Below are positions 22,703-32,701 of a stretch of DNA of 64,000 bases, piece after piece. Source of the DNA: Allolobophora icterica (Eukaryota > Annelida > Clitellata > Crassiclitellata > Lumbricidae); NCBI GenBank assembly GCA_963556255.1, contig OY744608.1, forward strand, positions 28,123,028 to 28,187,027, in the 5' to 3' direction. Under the pieces are notes generated by a model, which was given only the letters and a program-made list of their open reading frames with translations, was not told where the DNA came from and did no database searches. Position numbers and translations under genes: made by a program. Every line of letters begins with the position of its first letter. The first letter of the stretch is position 1.

Positions 22703-23299
22703 TGCATTGGTTTGATAGCTTTGGTTGTGTACTTGTATTTTCATCTTTCAGTGCAATTTAGTCACGTCTAACGCTTCTGTGTGGGCCTACAATTTGTTGT
22801 TCCTATTAGTATATTTCAGCTAAAACTGCTGCTGAAAGCTCCTTTTAATTTTGAATATAATTTTTTTTCGATGTCATATGTTTGCATCGTAGTTGACTGT
22901 TGGTCATTGCAGAATCTTGACATACTATGGAAGTTCATTAACCTCATTTACAAAATAACGAGTAAAAAATTTAATTATGGCTTAATAAATTTTTATTATT
23001 TGTATAGATTTCCGACCCCCCTGCTTCTTTTTTGACAAATCGGACCCTGGATTAAACGCAAGCAGTAATTGCAAGTGCCAGCTTGTAGCGTAAAACAAGC
23101 TAAAAACGAAACAGTTACGAGTAAGTCGGACCATATATGGCTTCCTTGCCTTTGTGGCTGCAATTTGGCAATGCATATCCAAGAAATATCGCAAATACGT
23201 AGAACGTCTCCCAACTTCCCAAGCTATTCCACACTTAGGCGGGCATGATTAACTCCAGATATCGAAATGCTTTGGTTCTGCAACAGTGGCGGCGTTATC

Positions 23300-23584
23300 T
23301 TAACCAAAAGAGTCGTCGCATTCTGCCCGTTCGCTTCCAGAAACTGTAAACATCCCCTTTAACCATCTTTGTTTTGTTGTTTTTGGTGTGTCTTTCGTTC
23401 TATGCGCTCGCTTTAGCAGCCACACAAGCACCGAAGCCCTAGGTCGATTAATGGCGGCATACAAGTATTCATCTTCTAAATCCACCGACCTACTGTTTCT
23501 GCCGATAGATTTTAAAGCCAAGATTGTACTGATAAGACGCTCAGCGTCAGCGCTCGGAAGCTTAGCAGCCAGAAAAAGGGCCAA
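23300..23584 (-). pseudogene. Possible hAT C-terminal remnant
   Basis: The minus-strand frame contains LPSADAERLISTILALKSI and RNSR, which resembles the hAT pattern hSxADxERxFS...hKxxxRN. No terminal repeats or flanking duplication were found around it, so it may be a relic or a host gene exon derived from a transposase. The frame is open for 94 residues. Confidence 0.42.
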
Positions 23585-23599
23585 AGACCGTTAATTGTC

Positions 23600-24390
23600 A
23601 GATTTTTTTATGCATGATGAGATGATTCGAGAAAGCCTGTCATTTGTGTAAGAGTTTCATTATTGTCCATTTCAAGTAGGCCTATCTCCCCAAACTCGGA
23701 CAAACCATGAATTCGCTCCAATTTGCCGAAGTTTGTAGAGTGGCATGCAGCAAGCTATCATAATGAAGTTCAACGATGTACAATAAATCCAAAGGGTGAC
23801 GTCTTGCTATAAATAGAACGAAGTATGATAAAGAAATTCCTTATTTATTACGTAGTAATATTTAATAGAAATATTATGGCCTCCTCTGGTCGGCCATCTT
23901 CGAGGCGGCAGTCCTGCGGGGCGTTCTTGTTTAAGTTAAAGTTAGGGTTATAATACTTTAATTTTACGTGTTATATTATTATTTTATACAGACAATTAAA
24001 TCCACTTGCAGTCGTCGCCTGCCACCTTCTTTCCAGGTTTGGCGAATGCAAATATGTAAAATTTAACCTCAGTGAAATAAATATGTGACAGTTATAGGTA
24101 TGCCAGGTTCCTTACGTATTTCTTATGGTTTAGGCCAACCTGACCAACATTCTGTTTTATGAATCGTCTTTGAACAGAATTAATTAATTATGTCCACCCG
24201 GTAGCCATAAAATTGAAATATTAATATTCATTAATGCATTGCTAATAAATGAGGCGAATTCATTGTTTGAATTTTCAGCTTCAGGGGCGACGAACCTCTG
24301 ACCCCTGCACCCCAGAACCTATAATTCCTCCCTCATGTGCAGTTGAGAAACTTCCTTAGAATAAGCCCTGCCGGACAGGACCGGAGATCA
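23600..24390. other. Intergenic, no gene seen
   Basis: AT-rich, with no convincing coding frame. Confidence 0.5.
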
Positions 24391-24394
24391 TCAG

Positions 24395-24934
24395 TAGGGA
24401 CAGTAGAAAATCACGGTAAAAAAATGCCAAAAACACGGCATACTTTAAAAAAAATCGCGAAAAACACGGCAAAAACACGGCATCAAAATTTCACAGTTTT
24501 CTTGTAACACATTATATGTTTATCTTTCATATTCATTGTTCATTGACAAATTGACAAATTGACAATTGTCAACCATTTGTCAGTCATTGGTTCCTTGCTG
24601 TAACAGTTTAGCTGCGAGTATTGAATACCATCACAACATGAAGCGCTAAATTGTCATCTGTCAAATTTTGACGCTGAGGTGCATTCACCAGTGTGTATTG
24701 ACTAACGCTCCGTTCTGCCTCAACAGAATTGCCAGGAACTGACAGATATCGACTAGCAAGCTCAAATACTTTCGACTGTGCAAAACTTTAAACTGCCACA
24801 ACCAAAAAAAATTGCAACAAACACGGCATTTTTTACGAAAACACGGCAAATATAAAAAATCACGGAAAACACGGCAAATGCCGAAAAACACGGCTTCCGT
24901 GTTTGCCGTGTTTTCGTGATTTTCTACTGTCCCT
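24395..24934. mobile_element. Non-autonomous element, TAGGGACAGTAG ends
   Basis: TAGGGACAGTAGAAAATCACG at the left is the inverted match of CGTGATTTTCTACTGTCCCTA at the right. Sub-terminal ACACGGCA motifs are repeated inward from both ends. The flanks ATCATCAG and GTCATGAC match at only 5 of 8 positions, so the hAT assignment is tentative. No transposase frame was recognised. Confidence 0.7.
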
Positions 24935-24939
24935 AGTCA

Positions 24940-25495
24940 TGACGTACTAAACAATATGAGCGTGTTTATTTGTATTGCGCTTTGGTTATTATCAACTAAG
25001 GCTTAGTGATATTAAGTTAAGAAAAAACGAAAACACAAAGAACATTAACGAATATGTTTGGTAATTTGCGCAATGTACACCTAAAGCGTGGAAATATTGC
25101 TGCACATTCATCATGACAAATCTGTTGACGCTGAAGTTGTGCTACAGAAAGTTGACAGTACTAGTGGCCGTAATCGCAATGCGTTAGCATTTCCGCGTGA
25201 TCAGCAGAGACAATATGATTCAAATGGCATGATGACAGTTTCACATAATATTATGCCCGCATGATACTGCGTTGTCAGCGTTGACACTGAGTGTAAATGT
25301 TTAAGACTTTGTGTTTTCGTCTATGTAGTGGTAGGCCAATGTATTGTTCATTTATGCTTCATTATCACATGAATAATGATTATCGCTGATTGACCAAAAC
25401 GACTTGCAATGTTTCGTGTCTTAAATTTATATGTTTGCGATTTTGCGTCCACTTTTTGGGGGTCTGTATATATAATATTATTTAAATATGTATGC
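24940..25495. other. Intergenic, no gene seen
   Basis: A GTTTATTTGTATTGCGCTTTGG phrase at about 24962 resembles LINE 3' tails elsewhere in the window. Otherwise nothing was recognised. Confidence 0.45.
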
Positions 25496-25499
25496 CAGG

Positions 25500-25660
25500 A
25501 TCCAGAGGCCTCTATCCCCCTAAGTCATTGGAGCAACTTCCCATTTCCCCCTTTTCTTCCACCTCCCCTTCCTCCCCCCCCCCCCCCAAATGGTGGCACA
25601 CACACTGACAGATCTCCCCCATTTCTTGGATGGAGCATTTGCTCCATGGTTTCTATAAGT
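25500..25660 (-). mobile_element. MITE fragment, 52.8-kb family
   Basis: Matches the 52783-52959 MITE in opposite orientation (CTATCCCCCTAAGTCATTGGAGCAAC ... TGGAGCATTTGCTCCATGGTTTCTAT). The outer right end is missing and abuts the GTAA tail of a LINE fragment. Confidence 0.65.
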
Positions 25661-26290
25661 AAGTAAGTAAGTATGTTCTTTATTGAACCGCTTGCAGACG
25701 CACCGCGGCTTACAAAACACAAGCATGCGAAACGAGGCGCAATACACAGAATAAGAAAAACCAATATAATAAGTTAAATGATGATAAGTTCGTGAAGATG
25801 AAATTAGGTTAGATTTAACTAATAAAGTTTGGATAAGGTATATAGCATTCTTATGATGAAAATCCAATAGATAATTTAAATGATGATAAGTTGGTGAAGA
25901 TGAAATTAGGTTAGATTTAACTAATAAAGTTTGGATTAGGTATATAGCATTCTTATTATGAAACCCCTGCGGGTCATCATATCGGCTCTAGGGATTTCGC
26001 GGTCGTACGGGCGCGGGCGGAGGTCATAAGTGCGCGTCCTCACAGGGGGGAGCAGAGCATGGAGAACGTGACCTGGGTTACTCAGAACGGCAGAGAATAA
26101 GGCATTATCAGCCTTTTGACAAAGGACATCGTAGAGGCCAATATCGGAGGGCAGGTACCCCAACCGGATCAGCTTTCTAGTGAGCGCACTCAGACGAGAG
26201 CGCTGCTCAGCGTTCGTAACCCCACCAGGCAGGGGAGGCGTATAGGAGGCGGGCGAGCGTGGTAGCACGAACAACGTCATGTAGTCTACT
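25661..26290 (-). mobile_element. Non-LTR retrotransposon 3' fragment
   Basis: The minus-strand frame at 25936-26280 has the C-terminal motif set of a non-LTR polyprotein (RLGYLPSDIGLYDVL ... ALLPPVRTRTYDLRPR ... FIIRMLY). Its 3' side shows a GTAA tandem tail at 25661-25676. A block of about 100 bp (25765-25855 and 25875-25960) is tandemly duplicated. It is 5'-truncated. Confidence 0.65.
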
Positions 26291-26299
26291 CCCGGAGAG

Positions 26300-26660
26300 C
26301 CCGTGTGCTATTAAGCAACGAATTGCGTATAGTGACTGGCTCGCCTTGATGCATATTTGTTGGACATGGTGTAGACGCCCCTGCCAGGATTTATGTCTAA
26401 TAACTGTGGACGTTATGAAAATTTGCGTAAGAATAACGTGGAGTAGAAGCTCCTTTCCTCAAGCAACCCAATGTTGCCATCGACTTCTTTCTGTAAATTT
26501 TAAAACACCAGTGCAATCTGTAGGCCTATTCGTGTATCTCTCAAAGGGGGCATATAAATATAACGGGTCGAAGTGCGATTCAGCCGTTTACGGATCTCGC
26601 CCAAGTTTAAGACTTCGATGTTCTGTCAAAGACTATAGTCATTCGAGAGGTTTCTAAAAG
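26300..26660. other. Intergenic, no gene seen
   Basis: Short open frames only. Confidence 0.5.
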
Positions 26661-26668
26661 TCGCTGTA

Positions 26669-26840
26669 CGCAGGGCGTCTATACCCCCCTTTGAAATCAT
26701 TGGAGCAACTTCCCCTCCCTCCTCTTTCCCCTTCCCCTTCCTACCCCTCCCCAATAATGATGGCACATACACTGACAGAACTTCCCGCCCGCCCCTCTAT
26801 TTTGGGATGGAGCATTTGCATTTGCTCAAAGGTTTCTATT
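26669..26840 (-). mobile_element. MITE copy, 52.8-kb family
   Basis: It starts CAGGGCGTCTATACCCCC and shares ATCATTGGAGCAACTTCCCC and TGGAGCATTTGC with the other copies. The right border near GGTTTCTATTGAG is unclear and no duplication was identified. Confidence 0.6.
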
Positions 26841-26849
26841 GAGTAGCCT

Positions 26850-27545
26850 AGTAGCTGTACGAGTGTTTTTGCTCTAGAGATATGTGTGCGTGTAAATAGG
26901 ATGTAATGTAATCATTTAATGTAATGTAAATCTCCGAAATTTCTCAGCGCCACACAAAAGCCACGTCAGGGAGACCAGCTTAAACACCGGCGCTATATCA
27001 AATCAAGTCCGCAATAGCCATGTCCGCCTTGTCCGTTCCGGTGCCAGGTCAGAGTCCGCCGGTACGTAAATCTCAACTGTTGGCCTTGAATAGGCTAATA
27101 GGTAGCCTAAACTGGTAAAGTAAGGTAAAGTGGAAAGCTGCTCCAGGCGTTGAGTTTGGGTCTGAATATAATTATCGTCGCAGAGCAGAGACTTTGACCG
27201 ACTGGGTGGTATTTAAAAGGACGAGAGAATCACATGATCTAGGAATTACATTGCTTTACAAGATGTTTGTGTTGCGTCGCTGATCAGCTGCAAGCGTGAC
27301 TTAATTAGTAATTTTCTTGCTTTTTTTTACTTATATCTCTCTGCCTGTGTGGCTATACTTGAACGTCTGTTTGATCAATGATTGGATTCATCAGCACTCG
27401 ATAATGACGTCATCGTATTTGTACCGCCTCCGCCGTGAGAATCTTATAATTTATGGCGTAATTTATAAACGATAAACTTTATTCTTATACTGCAACAATA
27501 ATTACAACAACAATAATTGTTGTGACGATATAAATAAACACTTAA
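26850..27545. other. Possible old LINE 3' scrap, otherwise unassigned
   Basis: A TAATG-rich tail near 26900 followed by CTCAGCGCCACACAAAAG looks like a LINE 3' end. The sequence to about 27240 reads only as broken frames. No gene is supported. Confidence 0.3.
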
Positions 27546-27548
27546 ATA

Positions 27549-27631
<83 letters not shown>

Positions 27632-27662
27632 TATAATAATAGGGCCTAATAATAATAATAAT
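27549..27662. repeat. (AAT)n microsatellite
   Basis: AATAAT trinucleotide run with one interruption (AGGGCCT) near 27642. The poly-Ile minus-strand frame is an artefact. Confidence 0.95.
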
Positions 27663-28107
27663 TTTATACGAGGCAGAAAATATTTATGCGAATCCCCTCC
27701 GCCGGATCTTACCTTACAATTTTTCAAAATTATATAGCTCTGTCACAGCCGATAGCGGCTCTCAACCTGTAGTCCGCGCGGCCATCTGTCTGCAATGGTG
27801 GTCCGCGAGCAAGGCCTACAATTTATATTTTTTTACAATTAAAAGCATGCAGAAAAATTTTGTCAATTTTTTTTAAATTTTTGTTTTATTTCAATCGCTA
27901 GAATTGGCTAGAGGGCAGCATGAAACTAATAATACGTCAATTTATTGCAAAACTTTTTGCATTAATTTGCTTTTGGCACAATTTGTAGGCCTTGTGGTGG
28001 TCCGCGACCGAGACACAAATTTATAAGTGGTCCTTGAGTCTCGATCAAAAGGTTTAGAACCGCTGCCTCATACAATTCATTCACACACTGTGACACAACT
28101 GCTTTTG

Positions 28108-28283
<176 letters not shown>

Positions 28284-28893
28284 GTGCCAAACCAGATCAC
28301 TGAGATCAGTTGGGTCTTAGAAGAGTTAGGCCTATGGTTAAGTCGATTTCACGACATCCAAGAGTGCATGGAGATCATGTAACAGCTATAGGGAATCAAT
28401 GGATCCAACGAGGGAGATCTGCTCAGAGGAGGAGCCCTAGACAAAGATCTGAACGTCATCTAAATAAAGGTAGCCAGAGGTATACACTATACAGCTTTTA
28501 GTAAACATAGAAGCAGGGCCGGCGCCAGAGTATATGGCGCCCTAGGCGAACTTGTCGCACTGCTCCCCCGGTGCGTGCGATAACTAATTATATAATAAAT
28601 TAACTATGTTAATACAACCTTCACACAGGAATGAAGCCGTCTTTAATTTAGTATCGTAGTTCAATATAATCATCTACGAATCATTATTACTTCTAAATAA
28701 AACAAAAATGTGGCAATTCGGCTTCATAACTTTAATATTTACAAGTTAGCCACAATTAAAGTAGGGCCTAATAGTCTGGAAACTGCCTGTGCTGTACATG
28801 TATAGTGTAACACGTTTAATGTGAATTTAAAATGTAGGCCCATAAATATTAAATAATGAGACAATGCACATTTTCATTTGAACATTTTGTAAC

Positions 28894-29144
28894 CATGGGC
28901 TTCCGGAGGGGGAGAAAGGGGGCACTCGCCCCTGGATTTTGAAAATATTTTACAAAAATAAAATCTTTTTATTATAATGATTATTCCAACAGTCCCGATG
29001 CTAAAAACACTTAATAACTTAGGTAAGTCAGCTATTCTATGCAAAAAACATCATTTTGCTCCCCTACAAAAATTTTTCCCCGCCCTAGAAAATTTTGCCC
29101 CCTAGAAATTTCCCCCATCAGAAAAATTCCTGCCGACGCCCATG
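28894..29144. mobile_element. MITE nested in a hAT, CATGGGC ends
   Basis: It begins CATGGGCTTCCGG and ends GCCGACGCCCATG. Flanks TTTGTAAC (28886-28893) and TTTGTGAC (29145-29152) match at 7 of 8. It contains GGGGGCACTCGCCCCTGGATTTT and repeated TTTTGCCCC/TTTCCCCC motifs. It is younger than the hAT that hosts it. Confidence 0.8.
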
Positions 29145-29182
29145 TTTGTGACTCCTACGGCTACGTGTACTAAGCCCTAGTC

Positions 29183-29467
29183 CTACCTACGTACGAAGTC
29201 TATACAAATATAATGTAATTTCACAATATTATATTTAGCAAATGTAGAAACGAGTTCCATCAGTTCAATGTCTCCGGCAATATCTTGTTCAGTTGATAAC
29301 TCAGCTAAGTCTTTCGGCAGTATGGAGGTTAGCAGGTATGTTTTTTTTATCAACTTGAGCTTCGAGAAGCTTCTCTTACCACTAGCCACAGAAACTGGAA
29401 GTGTCAAGAAGATTCGCAGAGCAATATTAACAGTGTTTGGGACACTATCTGTTAGTTTATTTTTCAA
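29183..29467 (-). pseudogene. hAT transposase C-terminal domain
   Basis: 94-residue frame with the dimerisation motif LPVSVASGKRSFSKLKLIK followed by LLTSILPKDLAELSTEQDI. The usual Glu of G-E-R-S-F-S is Lys here. It is open, but the rest of the transposase is missing from the element. Confidence 0.8.
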
Positions 29468-29839
29468 TATAAAGTTTAGTACATCCTGTGGCGATGTAAA
29501 CCTTGCAACTCATCTTGAAATGGCTTGCAGTTCACAACTGCAGATCAACTCCATCGATATCTTTGGAGTCTCCATGTTGCAAAGCTTTCTCGAGGTTCAA
29601 TCAATTTCCATAATTTCCTGTCTTGGAACTAACGTCATATAGGACATAGCAACAATTGACATGCAATATTGCCATTTCTTATTTTCTTATATAATTCATT
29701 TCTTAATAAATGGTGGCAAAACGGCGGCAAATGTTTAAAAACATATTTCTTTATGTAGCTTTTTCTGCCGCCCCAGAAATGTGCCGGCCTAGGCGACCGC
29801 CTAGTTCGCCTAGTGGTTAAACCGGCCCTGCATAGAAGG

Positions 29840-30124
29840 AATGTCAGCCGTGTAGAGCATGTATAGGCCTACAGAATTTGGCCAAAGACAGGAGTAGCAC
29901 GGTATGAACACGAGGACCATTAATGGCTTGGCGATCCCACTACGGAGCTGCATGTAAGAACTTCAGAGCTCTACAGGGCCGGGCCACCTTGATATATTTT
30001 TCGATTTTTAAGATGTTTTACAGTAAGCCTATATATCTTTCTACATATAGGCCTAGCATTGATTAGTGGGATGACTCCGGATGAGACAGTTAAATTTTGA
30101 AGTTACATTTTTGCTGTGATGATA
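29840..30124. other. Intergenic, no gene seen
   Basis: No coding or repeat signal recognised. Confidence 0.5.
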
Positions 30125-30132
30125 AGTGTCAC

Positions 30133-30419
30133 CAGTGGCGGCGATCTTGTTTGACAGGTGGGGGGACACTTTAGAAATGATCTGGCAAAAAAGAGTTTTG
30201 ACCTTAACTGGTCAAAAAAGGTCAAAAAATTTATTCGCGCTCACGCGCGATAAAATTCATTATAACAAATTTTTTTCGCGCCCGCGCACGATAAAATTTG
30301 CTGACCTTTTTTCGGTGTTTCTTCTAAATTTGGGGGGGCCAAATGTAATATATGGTGTGTCCCCCCACTCTAAAAGGTGGGGGTCTTGTCCCCTCGACCC
30401 CCCGGGATCGCCGCCCATG
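30133..30419. mobile_element. hAT-type MITE, GGCGGCGATC family
   Basis: CAGTGGCGGCGATCTTGTTT at the left, GGGATCGCCGCCCATG at the right, flanks AGTGTCAC (30125-30132) and AGTGTGAC (30420-30427), 7 of 8. The interior shares GACAGGTGGGGGGACAC with the copies at 16241 and 58005. Confidence 0.85.
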
Positions 30420-30599
30420 AGTGTGACCCTATAGTAGATAGGGCCTATAATATAGCTGGCCATGGACACTAACACAGTATCTGCGCATCTACTTCAGCAT
30501 GTGACTTCAGTGGCTTCATTGTCTAAACGGAGTTGGCTTCTGGTTGGGTATACCAACTAACAGTTTAACGACATCTTTTCTCTACATTTCCGTGGACAT

Positions 30600-30690
30600 T
30601 ATCTATAGATAGGACCCATGTGGGTTCTATACGGGTCGCATATATATGGGAATAGGCTATGGGTCCTACGTCTGCTCCACGTGGGCATGC
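30600..30690. repeat. GGACCCATGTGGG-type motif cluster
   Basis: TAGGACCCATGTGGGTTCTATACGGGTCG resembles the CGGGACCC-rich ends of the 16.0-18.6 kb element and may be a solo end of a related element. Confidence 0.4.
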
Positions 30691-30693
30691 TAG

Positions 30694-30907
30694 CAGCGGC
30701 GGCGATCTTGTTTAATAGTTGAGGGGACGCAGGACACTTTTGAACTGACCTGGTCAAAAAAGAGGTGACAAAATGAGCGCGAAACAAATTTTTGAACTTT
30801 TTAGCGTCTTTCAAAATGTGGCGGATAACTGTTTACTATGCCCCCACCCCCACCCCCTAAAGGTGGGCTTGTCCTCCTCGACCCCCCCCCCGGGATCGCC
30901 GTCTATG
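30694..30907. mobile_element. hAT-type MITE, GGCGGCGATC family
   Basis: It begins CAGCGGCGGCGATCTTGTTT and ends GGGATCGCCGTCTATG. Flanks CATGCTAG (30686-30693) and CATGCTGG (30908-30915) match at 7 of 8. Confidence 0.8.
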
Positions 30908-30919
30908 CATGCTGGCAGG

Positions 30920-32195
30920 GCTGGCATCCAAGGCCATTGGTGTCGATGGGTAAAATTGTTTTTAAGTTCTCACCGCGCGTGTGGCATAATTCATCTGCTT
31001 GCTCCTATGCAGACATGCTTAACAATGCATGAACCTATGGTCATTTCCGCTCATTGTTGTAATCATTAATGGGATCCAAGAAAGGAACCTTAATCTGGAC
31101 AATTTAAGGTACAAAGGATTCGCTAAGAGGCAGACATGTTGAGACGGTGACGACAGGAAGGTCTTTGATCTTTGTGTTAATATATATAGGCTAGTGATTA
31201 ATTAATAATAATGTTCATTAATTCAAACTGACAAGTACGCAGTAAGATTACATTGAAACATGACAGTACAATCAAGATCATAATTAGACACACGGTTTGG
31301 CAGCCATGCAAGGTGCCGCCCTAGAGATACCCTACGGGTATCAAACCGCGATCTAATGCTCTCCTGGCCATGAGAGTTACCATTACTCTATCCCCCTCCC
31401 CATAACAACTTAGTCATCTAAGTGACACGCTTATTAACTGACTAAAGTCGCGTAGACTTATAGACTGACTTACGGACTTCACTTCTATAGACTTCTCAGG
31501 TAATCAAGTGTGTCCAACTCCAAGATGACAGACGAACCTGGACGCAGACCATTATTTTATGTGCCTAATTTACATTACTTTAATTTACGGATAACAGAAC
31601 TGAATGAGACATTATGGCCTACTAGATGAGTACTATATACAGCTATACGAATATGATACACAAAATACGCTGTACACAAAAGCTCCCGAGGTTGACCGCG
31701 CATTGCTCGATCAATTTTCAAACCACCTACTATTTTCAGATGGGAAGCTCTGCATCTATTGTAGCACCTTCTTAAGTACCTCACAATACCGCTGTATATA
31801 CTAGCTTGAAAGGTGTCAAAGTTAATTAAGAACGGAAAGATTTCAGGTAACTAGAAAAGTGACCACACAGTGGGCTCCCACACACACACACACACGCACG
31901 CGTACACACACACACACACACACTCACACACAGCGAAACCAACAAATTCCTATCCAGCGTTGACAATTGATATGATGTTCCAAATCAAGGACTGTGTGCT
32001 GCACAAGGACAAGGAATAACAGTAGGGATGAATTCTGCAGCACCCATATATATCACTGCTGAGCAATCACTTGCAGAAGGAAAAAGATGCATATGTAGAA
32101 CAGGCGCTTCATAAGTAATTTGCCAGATGGTTCAACTTTTGAGACATTGTAATACTACATAAAAAGAACACAGCAGATATGAATTTTAATAATAT
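30920..32195. other. Intergenic, no gene seen
   Basis: Contains an impure CA run at about 31880-31932. Otherwise nothing is supported downstream of the doublecortin gene. Confidence 0.5.
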
Positions 32196-32202
32196 ATCAT
32201 GC

Positions 32203-32208
32203 TTTATT
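32203..32208 (-). terminator. Candidate poly(A) signal of DCLK-like gene
   Basis: AATAAA on the minus strand about 330 bp downstream of the stop codon. A second AATAAA at 32432-32437 lies closer. Either could end the transcript. Confidence 0.4.
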
Positions 32209-32536
32209 TAGGATTGAATTAATTTGATAATAAGGTTCATTTCCCTAGGTAAGCTTAGTGAACAGAAGCAACTATTAGCAAATGAATTTAGAGGAAATTT
32301 TGAAGCATTGCTTACATTGCACACAAGATAATGAAAAGTTCCGTATTATAAAACGTTTAGATTTGTTCACAAAATGTTATAATAGTATTGCACATGTAAA
32401 CACATTATAATAACAAAATAGTTACAATGAATTTATTTTTATCATGAATTTCTTTTAAACGTTAAAAAGATGGTGGTGAGAAGACTTTGATTTGCTTTCA
32501 GTTACAGGTAGAGACAACAGTTGCCGTCTGGAATGG

Positions 32537-32701
32537 TTAACTGTTGACAACAGGAACTGCGAGTGGAGATTTTGTTGCAGAGTCCACGTGAGGGGATGAA
32601 GCAGTCAATGCTGCTGCTGGGTACATTGGGACGTCATCGGAAGCTGGATCATCATGCACCTCAAAATTATGCTGACCATTAGTTCCCTCCAGGTTCCCCA
32701 T
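32537..32701 (-). CDS. DCLK-like: DCLK-like exon 14: last coding exon
   Basis: Acceptor TGATTCAG|ATGGGG. Encodes a 54-residue acidic/Ser-Pro tail (VHDDPASDDVPMYPAAAL ... SPLAVPVVNS) ending in TAA. Phase fits exon 13. No domain recognised. Confidence 0.8.
   Translation of the reverse strand: MGNLEGTNGQHNFEVHDDPASDDVPMYPAAALTASSPHVDSATKSPLAVPVVNS

Larger units (their letters stand above)
20672..23049 (+). mobile_element. Decayed 2.4-kb hAT transposon
   Basis: The terminal repeat CAGGGTCCGATTTG...CAAATCGGACCCTG has an exact 8-bp duplication GATTAAAC (20664-20671 and 23050-23057). Sub-terminal GACCCCCCTGCTTCTTTTTTGAC motifs are shared by both ends. Two transposase pieces lie on the plus strand in different frames: about 21539-21760 (FLPIVDQFTTELTRRL ... 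CSRFGFLSRL) and 22362-22590 (SSAACERGFSQMNL ... ISFNGPSL). The second is the C-terminal dimerisation region. Frame change and stops make it non-autonomous today. Confidence 0.93.
28514..29830 (-). mobile_element. hAT transposon derivative, CAGGGCCGG ends
   Basis: Ends CAGGGCCGGCGCC and ACCGGCCCTG are flanked by an exact duplication CATAGAAG (28506-28513 and 29831-29838). Both sub-terminal regions carry CCTAGGCGAAC/GTTCGCCTAG motifs. A minus-strand transposase C terminus is present at 29183-29467. A smaller MITE (28894-29144) has inserted into it. Confidence 0.92.
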
